Shown here in pieces: positions 1-8,656 of a stretch of DNA of 21,879 bases (positions are counted from its first letter, which is position 1; each line of letters opens with the position of its first letter). The position numbers and the translations under genes are program-made. Origin of the DNA: GWF2-50-93 sp049297395 (lineage in GTDB: Bacteria > Verrucomicrobiota > Lentisphaeria > Victivallales > GWF2-50-93). The notes under the pieces were generated by a model. That model did no database searches. It was not told where the DNA came from and saw nothing but the letters and a program-made list of their open reading frames with translations. Location: the NCBI GenBank assembly GCA_049297395.1, contig JBAQUG010000215.1, forward strand, positions 1-21,879, written 5' to 3'.

Positions 1-17
1 ACAAAAGGATGTTATAA

Positions 18-1346
18 ATGACCTCAAATCTGAAAGCAGGAACGGCGGCGGCTATTGCCGTATTGGCGCTGTTCTTTTTAACAGCAGCCCCATGGACGGT
101 GTTCCAGCTGGATGTATCGGCGGCTGAGTCTGCCGACAATCTAATTGACCCTGACTTCACCCACTGGGATCAAACTCCGGGGTGGCGTCACTACGAAAGC
201 CAGAACCTCAAGGACGGTGGATTCAAAATCAGAAGAGAGAAAGAGATTCTGAGCCTCTATCTTCCCGAGGTACAGGAAGCAGCCCAATGCGTGTTTTTCC
301 AAATTATTCCCCTCTCTCCAAAAACAGAATATCTCGTGTCAGTGAATATTGTCTCGGACAAGGGTGGCGAATTCAGCTTAGTCTACATCCAAAACGGATC
401 CCCTTTTAAGACATCCTGGTCGAAATCGTTCATGCTTGTCCCCGGGGAAAACCGCATCCGCTCGTATTTCACGCTCGACAAGATCGAAGAGGGAAGCAGC
501 AGCATCCGTTTCATTTTGGACAAGCTCCGTGGAAATGTGCAGCTGTCCGATCCTATGCTGCTTCCAGTGACGGAAAGCAAGGAACTGCTGGAGCAGAAGC
601 TGCAACAGCAGGTGATACCTGCCGCCGTCTCGGCGCAACTTCCTGAAACGCTTGTGCCTGCCGCATGCCCGGGCAACAGGCACGACGCCATCAACGTACG
701 CGTAAAGCAGGGGAATGTCGATCTTATCTTCATCGGCGACTCCATTACCGAGCAGTGGAAATACAAAGGTCCCGGCGTAACATCTCTCGGGCCGCAGGGC
801 AACGATGGCGGACAGGAAACAGATGAGGGAAGGATGTGGAAAGGTTCCGTATGGGACAAGTTCTACGGAAAGCGCAACGCCGTGAACATGGGGATCGGCG
901 GCCAGCGGACGCAGCAGATCCTCTGGCGCATGATGAACGGAAACCTGGATGGAATCTCTCCCAAACTGGCCGTAGTCATGGCCGGCGGCAATAACCTCCT
1001 ATCGAACACGGAAGAGGAAATCGCAGCAGGTGAAAAGGCAATTGTCGAGAAGTTGCGTGAAAAGCTGCCGGACACTAAAATCCTCCTTCTTGCATACTTC
1101 CCCAGAGGGATGAACAAGACCGACGCCATACGGATAAAGAACGACAAGGTCAACGAAATAGTTTCCAGGCTGGCAGACAACACCAATGTCTTTTATCTGG
1201 ACATCGGCAGCAAGTTCCTTAATGACGACGGAACACACAATTCCGCCGCGTTCGAAAAGGATGATGTCCACTTAAGCGGCGTCGGCTATGAAATATGGGC
1301 GAACGCCATCGAACCCACAGTTGTGAAGCTCATGGGGGAAAAGTAA
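18..1346 (+). CDS. Secreted SGNH/GDSL hydrolase with N-terminal carbohydrate-binding-like module
   Basis: The 442-aa product is probably an exported carbohydrate or acetyl esterase of the SGNH superfamily (PAF-acetylhydrolase-like). It has a hydrophobic signal peptide (about residues 1-36). A beta-sandwich-like module (about 41-190) follows, then a Gln-rich linker (about 193-200) and the catalytic domain (about 220-440). The catalytic blocks are visible: FIGDSITEQW with nucleophile S242; GIGG (block II glycine); AGGNN with N325 as the expected oxyanion Asn (GGNN in place of the usual GxND); and DDVH giving D415 and H418. The start follows AAAGGA at a good distance. The N-terminal module recurs at the start of the next gene's product, about half identical by manual alignment. 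The native substrate cannot be read from sequence; acetylated polysaccharide is an inference from the neighbouring glycosidases. Confidence 0.88.
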   Translation: MTSNLKAGTAAAIAVLALFFLTAAPWTVFQLDVSAAESADNLIDPDFTHWDQTPGWRHYESQNLKDGGFKIRREKEILSLYLPEVQEAAQCVFFQIIPLSPKTEYLVSVNIVSDKGGEFSLVYIQNGSPFKTSWSKSFMLVPGENRIRSYFTLDKIEEGSSSIRFILDKLRGNVQLSDPMLLPVTESKELLEQKLQQQVIPAAVSAQLPETLVPAACPGNRHDAINVRVKQGNVDLIFIGDSITEQWKYKGPGVTSLGPQGNDGGQETDEGRMWKGSVWDKFYGKRNAVNMGIGGQRTQQILWRMMNGNLDGISPKLAVVMAGGNNLLSNTEEEIAAGEKAIVEKLREKLPDTKILLLAYFPRGMNKTDAIRIKNDKVNEIVSRLADNTNVFYLDIGSKFLNDDGTHNSAAFEKDDVHLSGVGYEIWANAIEPTVVKLMGEK

Positions 1347-1424
1347 ACAGCCGCCGCCCCCGTTAAGAGTTATGGTGGTCAAGCTGAGATGGATTTTTGA
1401 TTTATGAGCGTGGTAACGCTCCGT

Positions 1425-1555
1425 GGAGTGCGGTGATTCATCACCGCCTTGTTTCGCGAAATTTATTTCGCGGCATTTAGATGGGACGGAATAAATTCCG
1501 TAATTAAAGGCGGCAATAAATTGCCGCACTCCATGTGCGAATTTTGCAATTCGCA
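1425..1555. repeat. Nested array of five perfect hairpins inside an outer inverted repeat
   Basis: This lies in the 282-bp gap between 1346 and 1629. Five perfect stem-loops follow one another: GCGGTGA arms (1430-1447), CGCGAAAT arms (1455-1472), ACGGAAT arms (1486-1501), GCGGCAAT arms (1510-1527) and TGCGAATT arms (1536-1555). Loops are 2-4 nt. GGAGTGCGG (1425-1433) pairs with CCGCACTCC (1524-1532), enclosing the first four. A weaker hairpin (GAGCG/CGCTC, 1406-1421) precedes the array. Arm sequences differ but pairing is perfect in each, and three stems share an AAT/ATT inner end. It resembles a PVC-type intergenic palindromic repeat. Whether it acts in DNA or as RNA is unknown; a simple terminator is unlikely, as there is no U-tract. 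Confidence 0.8.
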
Positions 1556-1628
1556 GAAGATGAAGTTCGAATTTTGACGCTGAGTATCTTTTAGACATGT
1601 AAATTTCAATTTTCTACATAAATAAAGG

Positions 1629-4600
1629 ATGAACAAGATGCAAATCAACCGGAAAATCAGACGTGTGTGCGAAAATGTTTTATCTTTATTGTTCCTTTTC
1701 CTGCTAATCTCATGGTCGCCCCTCTGCATGAAATCATTGGCGGCGGAAGGCAATCTGATCGACGGGAACTTTTCACGATGGGATCAAGCGCCTGGATGGA
1801 AGTATTCCACGAGCCAGAACCTGAAGGACAAGGGATTCAAGGCCAGCCCGTCAACGCTGCTGAAGCTGTACATGCCCGAAGTCCAGGGTGTTTCCGAATG
1901 CACGTTCTTCCAGAATATTCCTCTGTCACAGGGAAGGGAATATTTCGTGTCGATACAGGTCAATGTCGAATCCGAAGGCAAATTCGACATATACTACATT
2001 CAAAACGTGGCCCCCTATAAGACGGCGTGGTCGAAATCATTCGCCCTTGCCCCCGGGGAAAACCGCATCAACGCCTGTTTCACGCCCGACAAGATCGAAG
2101 ACGGGGGCAGCAGCATCCGTTTCAAATTGAGCAATGTCAGCGGAACTGCGCTTGTTTCTGATCCGCTGCTGACAGCAACGGCAGGAAACAAGGAATTCCT
2201 TGAACAAAGGATTGGACGCAAAGCAAAATCCATAAGTCTCGATTTCAGGGATGGGACGGGCGGTCCGGCAATGATACAGCCTGCGACATCCGCAAATATT
2301 CTTCCGGACGAATCGCTATGGGCTCCCTTTAACTGCGTCTACGAGAAAAATACCTGGTCTGGAAAGATCCCTGAATCATGGCCGCAGGCCTACAAGGAAG
2401 GTGATCCGGCAAATTGGAAGAAACTCTGGATAAAAAAGAATTTCAAGCTGCCCGAAGACTGGAAGGACTCCATCGTCGAAATCGACATGGAAGTCAACAC
2501 AAAAGCTGAAATTTTCCTGAACGGGCGTAAAGCCGGAGAAATCAGCTGGCCCAATGACAGCCTGTTCCTGATGCCGGACCAGTTCAAAAGCGGAAACGCG
2601 GAAAACAGCCTGACAGTTTTCATGGACAGTTCGCTGCCTCCGGATCCGGTGCTTGGAGCCATCCTCGACGGAGATAAGACGACAATTGGCGCCCCGTCCA
2701 TCAGGGATTGCCTGCTGATCAGGAAAGATCCTGACATGGCTGTGAAAGATATGTTCATACGGACATCTGTCAGACAGAAGCAGCTTAACGTCAGGCTCAA
2801 CACGTTCCTGCCGTCCGGACCGGTGAAAGTCATCCCGGAATTCGTCGTCTATGACAATTCCGACGGCACGTCTGTCTTTTCCAAAAAGTGTCCCGAGCAG
2901 GATCTGAAGGACGGATGGAACGAATTTACACTGGACTGGATAGCGCCAAAGCTCTGGGATGTCGGCATGCCAAACATGTATCATCTCTCATTGAATCTCC
3001 ACGCCTCTGACGGGAAATTGATCGCCGCCCCGCCGCTTGAGAGGTTCGGTTTCAGGGAATTTGAGATCATCGGAAAGGAGATAATATTGAATGGGCGCAT
3101 CCTCCGCCTGGCAATGGGATCCTTCCCTATTTGCGGGAACAACCGGGAGCTTTTCAAGGGCATGCTGTCATGCGGCTACAACATGTATTTCGATCCGGTA
3201 TCTGTTCCCGGAGTATACAACCATAAGCTGTACCGCCGTGCCGGGCTCATTGAATATGGACAGATCCCAAATACGGAAGCCTGCAATGAAACCGGTGTAG
3301 TTCTCTTCGCATCGGCGCCTCCTGTTTCCCCTCTTTATGAAAAACCGGAGGCATTGGTTCCCGACGGCAGGATTCAGCAGCTGCTGCAGCACCATTTCTA
3401 CCGGTACGTCCGCAAACTCTACAACTCGCCAAGCATTATCGCCTGGAACGTCGATTACAGCCGATGGTACTGGGGGAATCCTTTAATCTCACCCGAAATA
3501 TTCGGAAAATCCGAACAGCCGGCCACACTGGGCGGTTGGAAGAGTTCCTCATGCTGGAAAAAAATCACACAGTCGATGAGGCAGATGGATCCGACACGCT
3601 TCTTTGTCGGGCACAACAATGACGCAGGCGACATTGCCGCACCGTTCATCTACATGAACTGGATGCCGGAACAGGAATATATGGAATTTCTTTCAGACTG
3701 GAAGAAAAATCCAGGCAAGCCTGTCATGGGTTCCGAATGCGGGACACCTCTGTTCGGCGGCGATTATCTGCGCAGGACCATCATCAAGGATCCGCTGGTG
3801 ACCGAATACACGGCAATGCGGATCGGCGATCTCGCATACGAAATGGAGTCCGACGCATACACTGAAACCATTGACAAGTACGCAGAGAGCTTCAAACAGG
3901 GCAATTATAATACAGGATGGGATCAATTTAAAAAGGAAATCGAAAGCCGGCGCGACAAGTTGTTCCCCGCCGGCGGGTATTTGCTTTTCCCGTCAGAGAC
4001 CCTGTCTGGAACGGCGTTGCTTCAGGTTTCCGCCAGTTCGCTGGATGTCTACCGCTACTGGCGGGCAGATGGGGCCAATGGCGGCATAACCAACTGGATC
4101 CCCATAGGACAGATGTTCTACACAAAGACAAAGCCCAAGGAGTCGCAGGACAAGTTCAATTCATTTTTAAGAGGAGGCGCTAAATTTTCCGAACTGCTCG
4201 AAATGAAGCCCCCGATACTTGAAAGACTTAAGGCCAATTACCAGCCGGTCATGGCGTTCATTGCCGGTTCCCCGGAAATTTACGACCGAGGGCATAACTA
4301 CAATTCAGGCGACGAAATTGCAAAGCAGATCGTTCTTCTCTGCGACAGTCCCACCGGAACCCAGGTCACCTGTAAATGGACCGTAAAGCTGGACAACAAG
4401 ACGCTGCTGGAAAAGGCAGTTCCGCTCAGCTTGACTTCGGGCTGCACTGAAAAAATCCCATTCAGCGTCAAACTGCCCAAATGCGCAGCCAAGCAGCGCG
4501 GATTGATTGAGATGTCCCTGATATCAGACAAGAATGACTTGATTTCAACCAACTCATTCAATTTTACTGTGTTCCCGGATATTCCTACGGTGACGGCAAA

Positions 4601-6416
4601 AGGTGGAGTTTATGTTTTCGCTCCAGGACAGGATACGGCAGACATGCTGAAAAAACTTAATGTCGCCTATGAATCGATTGAGCCGGGAGCCGTACCCGCA
4701 AAGGCAGGGACTATGATCATAGGATCAAAATGTCTGGAGAAATACGGAAGCCTGAAGAATCTGAAGCCATGGATCCAGTCCGGCAGCCGCCTGATAATCC
4801 TGGAACAGGACGGGAAATCTCTCGGGAAGCTGGGATTCAGGACGATAGATGCAAGATCGCGGCAGGTATTCATCCGTGACGCCTCCCATCCCCTGCTATC
4901 CGGGCTCGACAACGAGGACTTCACACTATGGCAGGGACATGGTACTTTGCTGCCGAAAACCGGAACGGAGCTGTCCGCATACATGCGAAGTCCGCACTGG
5001 GGCAACAGGGGGACGGTGTCATCAGTTTCAATTGAAACACCTCACAGCGGCCCATTCAAGCCCCTGATGCAATGTGAGTTCGATCTGAACTACAGCCCGT
5101 TACTGGAGATGCGCCATGGCAAGGGGGAAATATTATTCTGCCAGCTGGACATTTCCAAACGCGATGGAGGAAAGGAACCGCTTGCGGACATGATTCTCGG
5201 AGCTTTTGCAGGTTTGCCTCTCCCAGACAACTCATCCCGTCCGACTTTCTATCTGGGATCGCAGGCGGGATATGACAGCATCCGGCAGACAGGTCTGGCT
5301 GCAAGGAAGATCGATTCCATAAAAGATCTTCCATCGAACGCCCTGCTCGTCGTCGGTGAAAAAACAGAAATATCCGATGCACAGAGGAAGGAGTTGAAAG
5401 AGAAGGTGGATTCAGGATGCAATGCCCTTATTTTAGCACAGGAGAACTCTGTCGTTCCAGACTGTATCGATATTTCCGGAGAAAAAGAGAATAGATACTC
5501 CGCCCTGCGAACTTCGCAGGATTTCACAGATCCTGTTTTTAATGGGCTCGGACCGTCGGAAATGCATTGGAGGGCGAAATTTCCTGTCAATCCATTAAAA
5601 GGAAAGACGGTATCTTCTATTATACTTCCAAGCGGAGTTATCGGGAAAGGCATGCTCGGAAAAGGAACAGTTGTCCAGTACCAGGTGCCTCTGGAGGATG
5701 TCAAGTCAAAGGGAAAAGTCGCTGAATACACTTTATGGAAGCAGTACAGGCTCCTGTCCCAGCTCGGGTTCAACCTTGGCGGCGAATTTGAAGACCAGTT
5801 CGTCTACTGGGATGCCGACGGATGGTTCAAGGAGGAGTACGATATCCTTCAGACCTGGTTTGCGGTCGGTCCTTTTGACTGCAGGGATGCGCAGGACGGA
5901 CTTGACCGGCAGTTCATCAAAAATGAATCCCTTCCGCACTGCTGGGGGAAGGTTACGGCGGTTGATCCGGAATGCAAGCTTGAATGGAAACAGTTTGACC
6001 GGACAGGATCAGAACTCTTTTTTGCGAAGATCGCAGGATTTCCCGTGGACAATGGGAAAAAGGTTGCGTACTTCGAAAACTTCTTCGAATCAGTCCAGCC
6101 TGGCAGGGGGATACTGCATCTTGAAGTCGACTGGTATGCGAAGGTCTGGCTCAACGGAAAGGAAATCATCCGTCTTGACCGCTCCCCTACTCCGGTAGGG
6201 CCTCCTGAAGTGGTCTTCCTCGGCAAGGACGAATATGAAGTGCCCCTGGAAAAAAAGAACAGGATAGTCGTCAAGGTAGTGTCCGGTTCGATGGGGCTGA
6301 GTCTTCATCGAGTAATGATAAAATCCAAGACCGACGGTGCGGCGGGGGGCGTGAAGTCCATGTATATAACCGCTCTCCGGGAAGGAGATCTGCCATACCT
6401 CCATTACCGCTGGTGA
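1629..6416 (+). CDS. Giant secreted GH2-like glycoside hydrolase (multidomain)
   Basis: This 1595-aa exported protein has a signal peptide (about 1-39). A beta-sandwich-like module (about 42-190) matches the N-terminus of the preceding SGNH protein. Next come a GH2-type sugar-binding jelly roll (about 230-345, with a FLNGRKAGE turn), an Ig-like sandwich (about 370-485) and a TIM barrel (about 490-730). The putative nucleophile is E703 in VMGSECG. The expected GH2 acid/base WSxGNE region reads SIIAWNVDYSRW (A605-W606-N607-V608-D609), so the usual Asn-Glu pair is not recognisable. Two Rossmann-like segments resembling class I glutamine-amidotransferase folds follow (about 985-1190 and 1205-1330), then a C-terminal jelly roll (about 1408-1575; WFAVGPF, WLNGKEI). 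The ATG follows AAAGGATG. The GH2-like assignment is firm in architecture; the substrate (beta-galactoside or other) is unknown. Confidence 0.8.
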   Translation: MNKMQINRKIRRVCENVLSLLFLFLLISWSPLCMKSLAAEGNLIDGNFSRWDQAPGWKYSTSQNLKDKGFKASPSTLLKLYMPEVQGVSECTFFQNIPLSQGREYFVSIQVNVESEGKFDIYYIQNVAPYKTAWSKSFALAPGENRINACFTPDKIEDGGSSIRFKLSNVSGTALVSDPLLTATAGNKEFLEQRIGRKAKSISLDFRDGTGGPAMIQPATSANILPDESLWAPFNCVYEKNTWSGKIPESWPQAYKEGDPANWKKLWIKKNFKLPEDWKDSIVEIDMEVNTKAEIFLNGRKAGEISWPNDSLFLMPDQFKSGNAENSLTVFMDSSLPPDPVLGAILDGDKTTIGAPSIRDCLLIRKDPDMAVKDMFIRTSVRQKQLNVRLNTFLPSGPVKVIPEFVVYDNSDGTSVFSKKCPEQDLKDGWNEFTLDWIAPKLWDVGMPNMYHLSLNLHASDGKLIAAPPLERFGFREFEIIGKEIILNGRILRLAMGSFPICGNNRELFKGMLSCGYNMYFDPVSVPGVYNHKLYRRAGLIEYGQIPNTEACNETGVVLFASAPPVSPLYEKPEALVPDGRIQQLLQHHFYRYVRKLYNSPSIIAWNVDYSRWYWGNPLISPEIFGKSEQPATLGGWKSSSCWKKITQSMRQMDPTRFFVGHNNDAGDIAAPFIYMNWMPEQEYMEFLSDWKKNPGKPVMGSECGTPLFGGDYLRRTIIKDPLVTEYTAMRIGDLAYEMESDAYTETIDKYAESFKQGNYNTGWDQFKKEIESRRDKLFPAGGYLLFPSETLSGTALLQVSASSLDVYRYWRADGANGGITNWIPIGQMFYTKTKPKESQDKFNSFLRGGAKFSELLEMKPPILERLKANYQPVMAFIAGSPEIYDRGHNYNSGDEIAKQIVLLCDSPTGTQVTCKWTVKLDNKTLLEKAVPLSLTSGCTEKIPFSVKLPKCAAKQRGLIEMSLISDKNDLISTNSFNFTVFPDIPTVTAKGGVYVFAPGQDTADMLKKLNVAYESIEPGAVPAKAGTMIIGSKCLEKYGSLKNLKPWIQSGSRLIILEQDGKSLGKLGFRTIDARSRQVFIRDASHPLLSGLDNEDFTLWQGHGTLLPKTGTELSAYMRSPHWGNRGTVSSVSIETPHSGPFKPLMQCEFDLNYSPLLEMRHGKGEILFCQLDISKRDGGKEPLADMILGAFAGLPLPDNSSRPTFYLGSQAGYDSIRQTGLAARKIDSIKDLPSNALLVVGEKTEISDAQRKELKEKVDSGCNALILAQENSVVPDCIDISGEKENRYSALRTSQDFTDPVFNGLGPSEMHWRAKFPVNPLKGKTVSSIILPSGVIGKGMLGKGTVVQYQVPLEDVKSKGKVAEYTLWKQYRLLSQLGFNLGGEFEDQFVYWDADGWFKEEYDILQTWFAVGPFDCRDAQDGLDRQFIKNESLPHCWGKVTAVDPECKLEWKQFDRTGSELFFAKIAGFPVDNGKKVAYFENFFESVQPGRGILHLEVDWYAKVWLNGKEIIRLDRSPTPVGPPEVVFLGKDEYEVPLEKKNRIVVKVVSGSMGLSLHRVMIKSKTDGAAGGVKSMYITALREGDLPYLHYRW

Positions 6417-6436
6417 CGCAGTTAAAGGGAATCTGA

Positions 6437-6454
6437 GTCATCCCACAGGATGAC
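6437..6454. other. Perfect 7-bp hairpin after the giant glycosidase
   Basis: GTCATCC (6437-6443) pairs with GGATGAC (6448-6454) around a CACA loop, 20 nt after the stop codon. No U-tract follows. It may be an RNA 3'-end stabiliser or part of the palindromic material that fills 6437-6638. The 6417-6734 gap holds this hairpin, the terminator-like stem at 6480-6501, a nested palindrome (6506-6638), a weak operator-like site (6659-6674) and an 8-bp triplicated motif (6672-6695). Confidence 0.5.
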
Positions 6455-6479
6455 GGATGATTGGATTTTTTGATTTAAT

Positions 6480-6505
6480 GAGGCAATTTCAAAATTGCCT
6501 CTTTT
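6480..6505 (+). terminator. Candidate intrinsic terminator of the giant glycosidase gene
   Basis: GAGGCAATTT (6480-6489) and AAATTGCCTC (6492-6501) form a perfect 10-bp stem around CA. In practice this would be a 9-bp stem with a 4-nt loop. TTTT follows directly. It sits 64 nt past the stop codon. The upper stem is A/T-rich, so it may instead be one of the local palindromic repeats. Confidence 0.5.
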
Positions 6506-6638
6506 GAGCTGATTGCTTAAGTTGGTGTTCACGGCTTCAGCGTGTCCAAGATCTTGAATACCAAGACACACTAAAGTTGTGAACACCAACAAGAGATGTT
6601 CCACAAATAACCGTTTTTGGGAGTTTTGAAATCAGCTC
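6506..6638. repeat. Nested palindromic element with a 70-nt imperfect hairpin
   Basis: Outer arms GAGCTGATT (6506-6514) and AATCAGCTC (6630-6638) enclose a long inverted repeat at 6521-6590. Its arms begin GTTGGTGTTCAC and end GTGAACACCAAC. Pairing continues inward for about 26 nt per arm with a few mismatches or G-T pairs, to a loop of about 18 nt that itself contains CAAGATCTTG. No coding potential is convincing. It could be a small mobile repeat or a structured RNA; nothing identifies which. Confidence 0.6.
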
Positions 6639-6658
6639 TAATGTTTTGTGCATGTCTC

Positions 6659-6674
6659 CTTGATTTGCAACAAT
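6659..6674. promoter_or_regulatory. Weak candidate operator (degenerate copy of the 16-bp palindrome)
   Basis: CTTGATTTGCAACAAT matches the palindromes at 10140 and 10262 at 12 of 16 positions each. It lies 61 bp before the likely start of the truncated beta-propeller ORF. Its own symmetry is imperfect (TTGAT against TTGTT), so it may be chance. Confidence 0.25.
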
Positions 6675-6734
6675 CCATTAATCCAATAATCCATAGGACG
6701 ACAGTGAAAACAAATCATGCTAGGAAACAGTGTC

Positions 6735-7100
6735 ATGGAAATAAGTTCTGATTATCATTGGATCAATCTGACTCCTGAGGATGGAAACTTCATGTTCGGA
6801 TATTATGACCGCAATCCCTGGGATGAGAAATGTGAACTTCACCTTGCCTTGAAAATTCCGCAGCAGGAACGCCTTCCTCTTCCGGGGGAAAAAGCGGAGG
6901 TGGGATTTGTTGCCGTCGGCAATAGGAAATTCGTAAAAATAGCCGAAACCCGGGCCTGGTGCCACCAGCAGGGGGCAATGTCCTTGTGGCTCAAGCACAT
7001 TGCCGGAGCATTCATCTTCAACGATTATCTGCCGGAAGATTGCAGTCTGTGCGCAAGAGTATTCAATATTGCCGGAAATGAAATTGGAGGATTGAGTTAA
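6735..7100 (+). pseudogene. Truncated beta-propeller (TolB/oligogalacturonate-lyase-like) N-terminal fragment
   Basis: A 121-aa ORF starting at ATG 6735, where AGGAAA stands 7 nt upstream; the in-frame ATG at 6717 has no good ribosome site. The sequence WINLTPEDGNFMFGYYDRNPW, an acidic spacer, then AETRAWCHQQGAMSLWL resembles, from memory, the first blades of WD40/TolB-like propeller proteins common in Lentisphaerota, which are about three times longer. No signal peptide is present. The ORF stops 29 bp before the next gene, and no continuation exists in other frames, so the C-terminal blades appear deleted rather than frameshifted. It could be translated as a relic or be a genuine short protein; a truncated remnant is favoured. 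Confidence 0.5.
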
Positions 7101-7129
7101 AATTTAAATTATAAGAGGAGGAGTATGAT

Positions 7130-8656
7130 ATGAGACAGTTGAAAAGGTTTGCAATAGCCGTATGCGCGGTGATCGTCGGGATGTACGGTGCATCCACCTA
7201 CGGCCAGGAGAAGAAAACAGAGGAACTGAAGGTGGCGGAGATCTTCGGCAACAGCATGGTATTGCAGCGCGACATGGAGGTTCCTGTGTGGGGATGGGCG
7301 GAGAACGGGGAAACGATCACGGTCGAATTCAACGGATGCGTGAAGACAGCTGTGGCCGGCCAGGACGGCAGATGGACGCTCAAAATCGGACCCTTCGCAG
7401 CCGGCGGACCCTATTACATGAAGATCAAAGGAAAGGCCACGCGTACCATCAGCGATATCATGGTCGGAGAGGTCTGGCTCTGTTCCGGACAGTCGAACAT
7501 GCAGTGGCCTCTGGAGAAAATGGAAAATGCCGAAGAAGAGATAGCCGGAGCCAATAATCCCAATATACGCATTGTAACAGTACGCGGAGGAGCTACGCTC
7601 GAACAGAAAAAAGATTTATCCCCGGAGTGGATATCGTGCAAGTGGACCCGATGCCACCCTTCTACTGCGAAAACATTTTCAGCTCCGGGCTATTTTTTCG
7701 GACGCGAGCTGTACAAGTCTTTGAATGTACCGATTGGGATCATCTCTACGGCAGAGGGTTCCAGCCCATTGCGCTCATGGATCAGCCCAGAAACCCAGAA
7801 AAGCAATCCCCTGTTCAAGGCAGTCCTGGAGGATTACTCCACCTACGCGGAGCGCAAGAAGCCGTATAACGCCTATCTGGAAGCATTGAAGAAGGCCAAG
7901 GCCGAAGGAACCAAGGAACCTCCGTTCCCAGGACATTTCGAGGCCTACGGCGATGGTCCGGGCATGTTCTATAATTCCAGGGTCTACCCGCTGGCTCCCT
8001 TCGCCATCAAAGGAGTTGTCTGGTGGCAGGGGGAGAACGAAGCGATGTACAAGCATGCGGACAGCTATAAGGATCTGTTCCCGATATTGATCGAAGATTG
8101 GCGCAGGCTGTGGGGTCAGGGAGATTTCCCCTTTCTGTTTGTCCAGCTGCAGCCGATCGGTTCACCCGCGAAGGATCCGGGTGAAAGCGACTGGGCGGAG
8201 GTACGCGATGGACAAAGGCGGACCCTCAAGGTGAAAAATACCGGCATGGTCGTCACGACGGACATATGCGATGCGGCGCTTCATCCAATCAGGAAGGCCG
8301 AACTGGGAAAACGTCTGGCGGCGGTTGCGCGGAGCATTGCCTACGGAGAAAAACTCGTCTGTTCCGGACCGATCTTCGACAAGGCGGAATTCAAGGACGG
8401 GAAAGCGTATCTCTCTTTTTCCAATGTTGGAGGCGGACTGGTCGCAAAAGGCGAAAGGCTGCTAGGCTTTTCTATCGCAGGTGCTGACAATAAATTCGTC
8501 CGGGCCGAAGCGGAAATCATCCAGGACAAAGTGCTAGTCAACAGCGACAAGGTGCCAGTTCCTCAGACAGTCCGCTATGCCTGGGACAACAACCCGGCTG
8601 GAAATCTTTTCAATAAAGAGGGTTTGCCGGCATCATGTTTCCAAAGCGGGGAGTGA
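7130..8656 (+). CDS. Secreted sialate O-acetylesterase-type SGNH esterase
   Basis: The 508-aa exported protein has a signal peptide (about 1-25), an N-terminal beta-sandwich (about 30-115; MVLQRDMEVPVWGWA) and an SGNH core. The core shows VGEVWLCSGQSNMQWPL with nucleophile S122, GVVWWQGENEAM (block III-like, typical of the family) and DAALHP with D381 and H385. Length and motifs fit the sialate O-acetylesterase family, which removes acetyl groups from sialic acids or plant/algal sugars. The named substrate is family-level only, since no sialidase or sialic acid catabolic gene is nearby. The start at 7130 has AGGAGGAG upstream. An ATG-ATA-TGA minicistron (7125-7133) overlaps the start codon. 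The gene converges on the regulator gene with a 25-bp gap in which no strong terminator is visible. Confidence 0.9.
   Translation: MRQLKRFAIAVCAVIVGMYGASTYGQEKKTEELKVAEIFGNSMVLQRDMEVPVWGWAENGETITVEFNGCVKTAVAGQDGRWTLKIGPFAAGGPYYMKIKGKATRTISDIMVGEVWLCSGQSNMQWPLEKMENAEEEIAGANNPNIRIVTVRGGATLEQKKDLSPEWISCKWTRCHPSTAKTFSAPGYFFGRELYKSLNVPIGIISTAEGSSPLRSWISPETQKSNPLFKAVLEDYSTYAERKKPYNAYLEALKKAKAEGTKEPPFPGHFEAYGDGPGMFYNSRVYPLAPFAIKGVVWWQGENEAMYKHADSYKDLFPILIEDWRRLWGQGDFPFLFVQLQPIGSPAKDPGESDWAEVRDGQRRTLKVKNTGMVVTTDICDAALHPIRKAELGKRLAAVARSIAYGEKLVCSGPIFDKAEFKDGKAYLSFSNVGGGLVAKGERLLGFSIAGADNKFVRAEAEIIQDKVLVNSDKVPVPQTVRYAWDNNPAGNLFNKEGLPASCFQSGE

Noticed and set aside
383..859. Long antisense ORFs opposite the first SGNH gene and other large genes
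   Set aside because: They mirror strongly coding frames, lack ribosome sites and encode Ser/Cys/Pro-rich strings typical of shadow frames.
1406..1555. CRISPR array or tRNA-like cluster in the hairpin-rich gap
   Set aside because: The hairpins have no common direct repeat and no spacer periodicity, and none folds as a cloverleaf with a CCA-type acceptor.
1574..1620. Promoter before the giant glycosidase (TTGACG and downstream A/T-rich bases)
   Set aside because: No -10 of acceptable quality lies 16-18 bp from TTGACG.
6672..6695. Three 8-bp repeats starting AATCCA as a possible repeat array
   Set aside because: Too short and too A/T-rich to separate from chance; no regular longer unit.
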